Assembly (NCBI GenBank): GCA_002914845.1
Contig: JXTC01000115.1
Coordinates: 662,628-726,627, forward strand
Length of the DNA: 64,000 bases
Origin: Trema orientale
Taxonomy: Eukaryota; Streptophyta; Magnoliopsida; Rosales; Cannabaceae
Direction: 5' to 3'
Both the position numbers and the translations under genes were made by a program. Below, in pieces: positions 58,485-64,000 of this stretch (positions are counted from its first letter, which is position 1; each line of letters starts with the position of its first letter). The notes under the pieces are model-generated. The model had not been told where the DNA came from and ran no database searches. It saw only the letters and a list, made by a program, of their open reading frames with translations.

Positions 58485-59647
58485 GTTTGGCCTTCATGTC
58501 ATGTTTTAAATTTACTATCTTTTCAATCTTATCTACAACGTAGAAAATAGATTACCTATGTTGTTGTGTCATTATTAAACTGATGGATATTTATATTGCC
58601 TGTCCTGATTACCAATAATTTAATGTGTATTGAGCACTTAAGTATGACCATTTTTTACATATGTTTCTGTGTGTAAACACAGTGGATATATCGCTTTCCC
58701 TTTTGCTTCTCTCTCTCTCTCTCTCACTTCTTTTTCCCCTTCAAAGTTGAAACCCTAATGAAGATTTCATATAAAATAATTGATTTTTAAGAAACAAGAT
58801 TGTATAGTTTACTAAAGGGAACATGAAGATACTATTTGTATTAATCGTTTCTCATGAGCATGACCATCCGTGACTTCAAGCTTTAAGATCGAAACTACCA
58901 TTAGAGTTGAAGAGTGAAATTGGGTGCATGTTTCTAAGTTTGTTTCATTTATGGTTTTTTCCCCCCTTAAGTTCGGTAATTTTAAAAACGGCATCATCGC
59001 CGAGGGATCGGGATCACAATCTTGCCCGTGTTCAATATCATCATCATTATCGTCCTCAACTATTCTAAAAAAATATCCAGTTCCAGGTATGATAGGGGAT
59101 TTTGATTCATTTCCCTTTCTTTTCAGTTTTTATTCTCCTTCATTGTTTTGTCTCTATTATTCTTTTTTATTTCGTTTTGCCTCTAGTAAGGTGTATTTTA
59201 TGATGCTTGATTATTCTAGGCATCCAAATGATTGATGGGATTTCGTCAATCTTTTATTTTACTTTTCCTTTAACATATTGGGTTTCCTCCAATTTGGTTG
59301 GATTAAGATTTGGTGTTGTCTTACACTGAAAAGATTTCATATTGGTCTTTGTTTTCAGATTTTATGGATGGGTTTGTTTATAGGAATTAATTCTTTTAAA
59401 CGTTGGAATTAATAAATGATTTAATAGAATAATTTTCTGATGAGAAAGTCATGTAGAATTTGATACCAAAGATTAGATTCGTGTACTTTCAACCATATAG
59501 ATTACTTTAAACTTAAACCTAGAATTGTTGAATGAATTACCAATAATAAAAATTAATGCTCCAACCTTTTGCTGACTTCAATAGACGATTACCACAATGG
59601 GACTTTTATATGAATAATCCTACATTGAGATGTTCTTTATCTCCCCT
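58485..59647. other. Presumed intron and unassigned sequence
   Basis: It begins with the donor GTTTGG and is AT-rich, with a CT microsatellite at about 58708-58726. A slightly GC-richer patch at 58960-59095 reads on the minus strand IIPGTGYFFRIVEDDNDDDI and then SAMMPFLKLPNLRGE, an acidic open stretch that I cannot identify. The continuation of the second RRM was not found. Confidence 0.45.
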
Positions 59648-60276
59648 NNNNNNNNNNNNNNNNNNNNNNNNNNNNNNNNNNNNNNNNNNNNNNNNNNNNN
59701 NNNNNNNNNNNNNNNNNNNNNNNNNNNNNNNNNNNNNNNNNNNNNNNNNNNNNNNNNNNNNNNNNNNNNNNNNNNNNNNNNNNNNNNNNNNNNNNNNNNN
59801 NNNNNNNNNNNNNNNNNNNNNNNNNNNNNNNNNNNNNNNNNNNNNNNNNNNNNNNNNNNNNNNNNNNNNNNNNNNNNNNNNNNNNNNNNNNNNNNNNNNN
59901 NNNNNNNNNNNNNNNNNNNNNNNNNNNNNNNNNNNNNNNNNNNNNNNNNNNNNNNNNNNNNNNNNNNNNNNNNNNNNNNNNNNNNNNNNNNNNNNNNNNN
60001 NNNNNNNNNNNNNNNNNNNNNNNNNNNNNNNNNNNNNNNNNNNNNNNNNNNNNNNNNNNNNNNNNNNNNNNNNNNNNNNNNNNNNNNNNNNNNNNNNNNN
60101 NNNNNNNNNNNNNNNNNNNNNNNNNNNNNNNNNNNNNNNNNNNNNNNNNNNNNNNNNNNNNNNNNNNNNNNNNNNNNNNNNNNNNNNNNNNNNNNNNNNN
60201 NNNNNNNNNNNNNNNNNNNNNNNNNNNNNNNNNNNNNNNNNNNNNNNNNNNNNNNNNNNNNNNNNNNNNNNNNNNN
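59648..60276. other. Assembly gap (629 N)
   Basis: An unresolved run of N. Because the RRM gene should continue to the right, some of its exons may be hidden here, although at 629 bases it cannot hold a normal remainder with introns unless it is mis-sized. Confidence 0.98.
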
Positions 60277-62151
60277 TTTTATATTTGGTTTGGCTATGAT
60301 AATTAGAGGAGTAGAGAATTAGCTTATATTTTGGAGGAATCATTTCTGTTTCTTCCACTTCAAACTGTTATTGTAAACAACACCTTTTATAATAACAGTT
60401 TTGTTTGACCTCAAAAAAAAAAAGAAAAAAACCCTCTTCTAAATAGACTTCTTATTAAAATTTAAAAATCAAACTGTTTCTTAGAACACCTCACGTATAG
60501 ACCCGTCATCCATATACACGCAGAAAAATCAACATATATATATACAAAACTCATATATATATATATATATAGTTAGTAAAGTATATATACCTTCTTATCA
60601 TAAACCCTATGTTAGATCGTTACGAACCAAAGATTTATGAGGATGAATTTGAATCCGACCTTGGAATCGTACAATTTTGGAGTTTTTTGGAAGAATTTCA
60701 GAATGGTTTCGTAATTTTGAGATTCTGATTGTTTGTTTTTAGAATTTTCTCTTCCCTATTCTTTGAGAGATGAATTCTGGAGAAAATAATTTCTAGAAAG
60801 AGGAATTCATGGAGAGAAGATTCTGTAGAGAAGGAAAATTAGAAGACTTTTCGAAGAAAAGGTCAATGGATTTTCTAGAGAGACGAAGAGAAAAAATAGG
60901 CAAGAAAGTTTTGTGTGTGAGGGAAAAAAGGCGAACAAATTTCATCTAAGAGGGAATGGTGCTTTTGAAGTCGTTAAGGGGTATTTTGGGTATAGAATTA
61001 CAATGGATCACTGTGTTTGACATATAGCTATAAGTATTTGGACTTAGACATCTATTGAGTTTTGGGTCAAAATGTGGCTATTTTGCTGTGTGACTCCTCT
61101 TCTTCTCCCTTTTTCTTTTGTTGATTGATTCGTGCTAATCTTTCTTTCTTCTTTTCCTTTTCTCTTGTGTTTCTCATCTCTTTTAAACCAACTAATCAGA
61201 ATTTCATGTTCTTTTTTTAAACACGCTTTATTTGTGCAACTTGTTTTCTTTATAATTTGCTTGAGATTATCTTTTTGGGTTGCCTGCTGTATGGTAATTT
61301 GGTCTCATTGCTATAAAGTGCAATTATTCTCGGTAATTGGTGTTTATGAATTATGTTTACACAAATTGTGCAGATCATTTTTATTAGCCAAAAGCGTAGT
61401 ACAGATTAATTTTATTAGCAACAAACGTAAATTACAATTACGTTCTTATTTCAACTCAAGAGTCGAGACCAATTTTAACCAATTTTATACAGGTTAACGG
61501 GCTTGAAGCGGCCAATACCAATGAAGATTTTTTTTTTTTTTTTTTTTGAAGAAAGGAAGTGACCAGTACTAGAAGTTTAAGAGGTGTTTGGCATTACAAC
61601 TGAAAAACAGTTTTTTTTTTCCTTAAAAACAAAAAATTATTTCATAAGAATAAGTAACTGTATTTGGCATTATTCTGTGAGAAAAATTTTTTAAAACAGA
61701 GTTAAAGAAAATAAAAAATTCAGAAAACAACAAAATGTTATTTTCAAAATATTTTCTTATTCTTTTTCTAAAAACTCTATTATTTCATATGACTTTCGTG
61801 TACTCATTCTCTCATAACTCTCTCTGTCTCATAATTTCTTTTCCCATGAAGTATTGTAACTAAACTTTCATGCCACTAATATACGCCATTTTTGCTGGTT
61901 CAACCGTATCGACCGTCCGGGCTCAACATCAACATCCACCAAAAACGGTCCCTCGCTAAAACACATAACAGTCGGATAGTCTTACCCTTTTGATTTTAGA
62001 TTCTCTTAGGGTAATTTCTCTCTCGGGCATTTCATCAGCAACCTGGTCGGCAATCATAGAGGGAGAGTTTTTCTTCTTTCTTTCTTCTTTCTTGTTCTTG
62101 TTTTCATATTGAGACTCGCTATTTTTCCAAGAATATCATTATTCGAAAAAT
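60277..62151. other. Intergenic region upstream of the phosphatase-like exon
   Basis: AT-rich, with TA microsatellites at 60535-60571. The 60600-61000 part is rich in GAAGA/AGAATTT words. A long T run lies near 61531. The open frame at 61132-61497 is hydrophobic because of T-rich DNA and is probably not a gene. From 61960 the sequence turns CT-rich (TTTCTTCTTTCTTTCTTC near 62075), like a plant 5' leader. Confidence 0.45.
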
Positions 62152-62298
62152 ACGGTTTTGGGAATCAGGGTTTGGCTGGTTCTGGCCTATGCCGTTTTGT
62201 ACTTCTGCAGTGTACACTCGTATAACCGCCCACCGGCCCAAGAGGACATAAATGTCTTTTACTCCGATAATGATCATGATTCTAATTCCCCAGAACAG
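62152..62298 (+). CDS. First exon of a putative purple acid phosphatase
   Basis: The 49-codon stretch reads VLGIRVWLVLAYAVLYFCSV, a hydrophobic signal-peptide-like segment, then HSYNRPPAQEDINVFYSDN and ends SNSPEQ at CAG|GTAATA, a good donor in phase 0. A signal peptide followed by Y-x-RPP and then PEQ before a V-H start of the fibronectin-like domain is the layout of plant purple acid phosphatases of the PAP18/PAP22 group. These are secreted metallophosphoesterases that release phosphate from organic esters. The metal-binding domains lie further on and are not in the window. The expected ATG position carries ACG (62152-62154) and no in-frame ATG is nearby. The family call rests on about 30 residues. 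Confidence 0.5.
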
Positions 62299-64000
62299 GT
62301 AATATGTATATATATTTTAAATGTAATTGTCTTGGTTTTGTTTCTTGATTTTGGTTTCAAAATCTGATGTTCCGGAGGGGAATAATATCTGTAAAGACAA
62401 TATGCTTTCTTTTTCAACTTATATCTGGAAAGACAAACTTGTTGCAAGAAACCCATTTCGAACAAATTGGGAAAGGTTAGGTTAACCGAATTATATGATT
62501 ATTTCGTTTTTTATGAAACATAATGTATGAGATTAATTCGCCAAAACTGTCGTTATTTCCTAAGCGGTGGCCTCGTATCCATTTGACTTTGTTACGTGCG
62601 ATACACTTCTTACTAAGAAGGCAGAATGTCAATTAATCGAAATAGTGTGTTAATTAGTGGAAAATTTTAATTAACTTATGTGTGTATATGTATTTCCTAA
62701 GCGGTGGCCTTTATTTTACTCTATTACATGTTTTGGTTTCTGGGTATTCTTTGTTTTTCTGATTTGCCAGATTGGATCGTAGTTTAGTCATATGTGCTTG
62801 TGATTCTCGAGATTTTGGTGTTGAAGACTTTGTTTTTAGCACTCAATTCTATTCAATTTTTTATATTAAATTTCGTACAAAAAGATCCAAAAACATTTGC
62901 CCATCTATTTTTGTTTAAATCAAGTTTGTATCTTTCAAATTGAAGACAATAATAGCCTATAATATCATTTGAGTTATGATTTTATTGTCTCTTTCTTTAA
63001 ACATGTTAAACCTATTACCTAATCTATTTTTCTGGGCTTGAAAACCGTTGTTTCTGATCTCTCCTATTCTCCATAGAGTGATAGATGGGTTACTTTCTCT
63101 CTTGGGTTTCTTTTCTTCTTTTGACCAAAATACTTGATCTTATTGATGTTTAAGATGATGTTTAATTACCAATCTTATTGAACAAAAGGGTCAGTTTTAT
63201 TACATGAATTTCATGGTTTCTAATTATCATGAATATAATGAAGGTAAGTCTTGTTGAACAAAAGGGTCAGTTTTATTACATGAAATTCATGGTTTCTAAT
63301 TATCATGAAGGTAATACAATATTAGTGGACAATCAGACCATAGCTATCAAAAAGGAAAAGTTTCACCCACCTTCCAAACGTCCCAAACCCCATAAGAATG
63401 TGTCAAATTATTTTTAGTATGAGATATTATTATATTCACCATAGTTTAACGTATTTTGGAGATCAACATTCTCAAGCGAGTAGAATATATGCTTTAAGTT
63501 TTCTTACAATCGAAGATTTCTAGTTTTCGCGCTATTTGTCATTTTATTCACTTTTCTATTTCAGTTTTGAATTCTGTCTTTTTCTTTTTTCTTCTTTCAT
63601 AATTTATTAGGAAATATTTAATTTTAAAATAATTAATTACAGTTTCTCATATTTTTTATTTCTTAGAGTTTTGTTTCTTATTCATGCTTAATTTTGTATT
63701 GTGTTCAATTGCCTGTTTATTAAAGTATTGTGCCAAACATAATAACAATATTTTGTGATTTGTGATGAGAATGTTTTATCATTGACTTCGTTTTATGTTA
63801 TGTTACTTTTCACAAAAAGATTTATTGGTTTTCTAAAAAGGAATTTCCTTATTTGATGAAAAAAATTGAATAATATTTCTGATTTTAGTTTATGTTTCTT
63901 TCTATTAAGTTTTACTTGTTTTCAAAATTAAGCAATTTTTAGAATGCTTTCATTCAAACCATTTTTAGATGATGGTATTCACGGACTCCTATTTGCTTAA
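62299..64000. other. Presumed intron with small duplications
   Basis: It starts with the donor GTAATATG and is AT-rich throughout. Two small repeats stand out: ATTTCCTAAGCGGTGGCCT at 62555-62573 and again at 62692-62710, and a ~70-bp tandem duplication at 63178-63315. The open frame at 63229-63417 crosses the duplication and resembles nothing I know. No second exon of the phosphatase is recognisable. Confidence 0.5.
63178..63315. repeat. Tandem duplication, offset 76 bp
   Basis: TTGAACAAAAGGGTCAGTTT occurs at 63178 and 63254, and both copies continue through CATGGTTTCTAATTATCATG with one base difference near the middle. Copy 1 has a few extra bases (ATATAATG) before AAGGTAA. Confidence 0.9.

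Noticed and set aside
58812..59095. Minus-strand acidic open stretch (VEDDNDDDIEHGQD) that might be an exon
   Set aside because: I recognise no family. It lies in a presumed intron of the RRM gene, and splice signals are not decisive.
61132..61497. 121-codon open frame with hydrophobic residues, resembling a membrane protein
   Set aside because: It lies in T-rich DNA where Phe, Leu and Ile codons arise by composition. There is no family resemblance and no conserved motif.
63229..63417. Small open frame ending in a basic segment
   Set aside because: It crosses a frame-shifting tandem duplication and has no recognisable homology. It was kept only as a duplication.

Overview
The window is nuclear DNA from a flowering plant, probably a dicot. 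It is AT-rich and dominated by LTR retrotransposons and L1-type LINEs, with plant-style priming sites (initiator Met-tRNA) and two plant gene fragments at the right end. The species cannot be named from the sequence. I see no bacterial genes, operons or CRISPR arrays.

Bases 1-39760 are one insertion site hit again and again. The oldest layer is a minus-strand L1-type LINE (about 5.8 kb when its pieces are added) now cut into four pieces: 39760-36163, 34705-34265, 25222-24861 and 2364-994. Its reading order runs across the breaks: ORF1, endonuclease, reverse transcriptase, zf-RVT, RNase H. Three insertions split it: a solo LTR (34706-36162); a composite gypsy remnant (25223-34264) that contains an LTR inside an LTR and a truncated copia; and a minus-strand copia (2365-24860). 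That copia is itself split by a SIRE-like copia (3245-10257, target duplication CTTTT) and by an Athila-like gypsy (11017-23330, target duplication CTGAA). The Athila gag is split once more by an unusual element with two 2.2 kb LTRs and only 197 bp between them (16206-20894, target duplication GCTCG/GCTTG). Nesting is therefore four levels deep.

Bases 39761-57700 hold further debris: a tRNA-Pro half gene, a hAT-like element with GGCCC-rich inverted ends that carries a solo LTR with a perfect GATTA duplication, LINE 3' ends, copia gag-protease pieces, the 3' half of an Athila/Tat-type gypsy, and a decayed chromovirus gag-pol with its 3' LTR (49437-55666). None of the retroelement reading frames seen here is intact, so no element in the window looks autonomous.

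Bases 57700-64000 are the gene-bearing end. There is one exon of a two-RRM RNA-binding protein (58061-58484), a 629-base run of N (59648-60276), and one exon that looks like the start of a purple acid phosphatase (62152-62298). Neither exon has an ATG where one is expected. The rest of both genes is absent from the window, or hidden in the gap for the first.

The most notable observations are the reconstruction of the LINE across 38 kb, the minimal-core long-LTR element, a palindromic TTGTTGCAACAA-type word scattered through the SIRE-like element, and a short hairpin shared by otherwise dissimilar gypsy LTRs. No new functional system is demonstrated. Boundaries, target duplications and domain calls were all read by eye.
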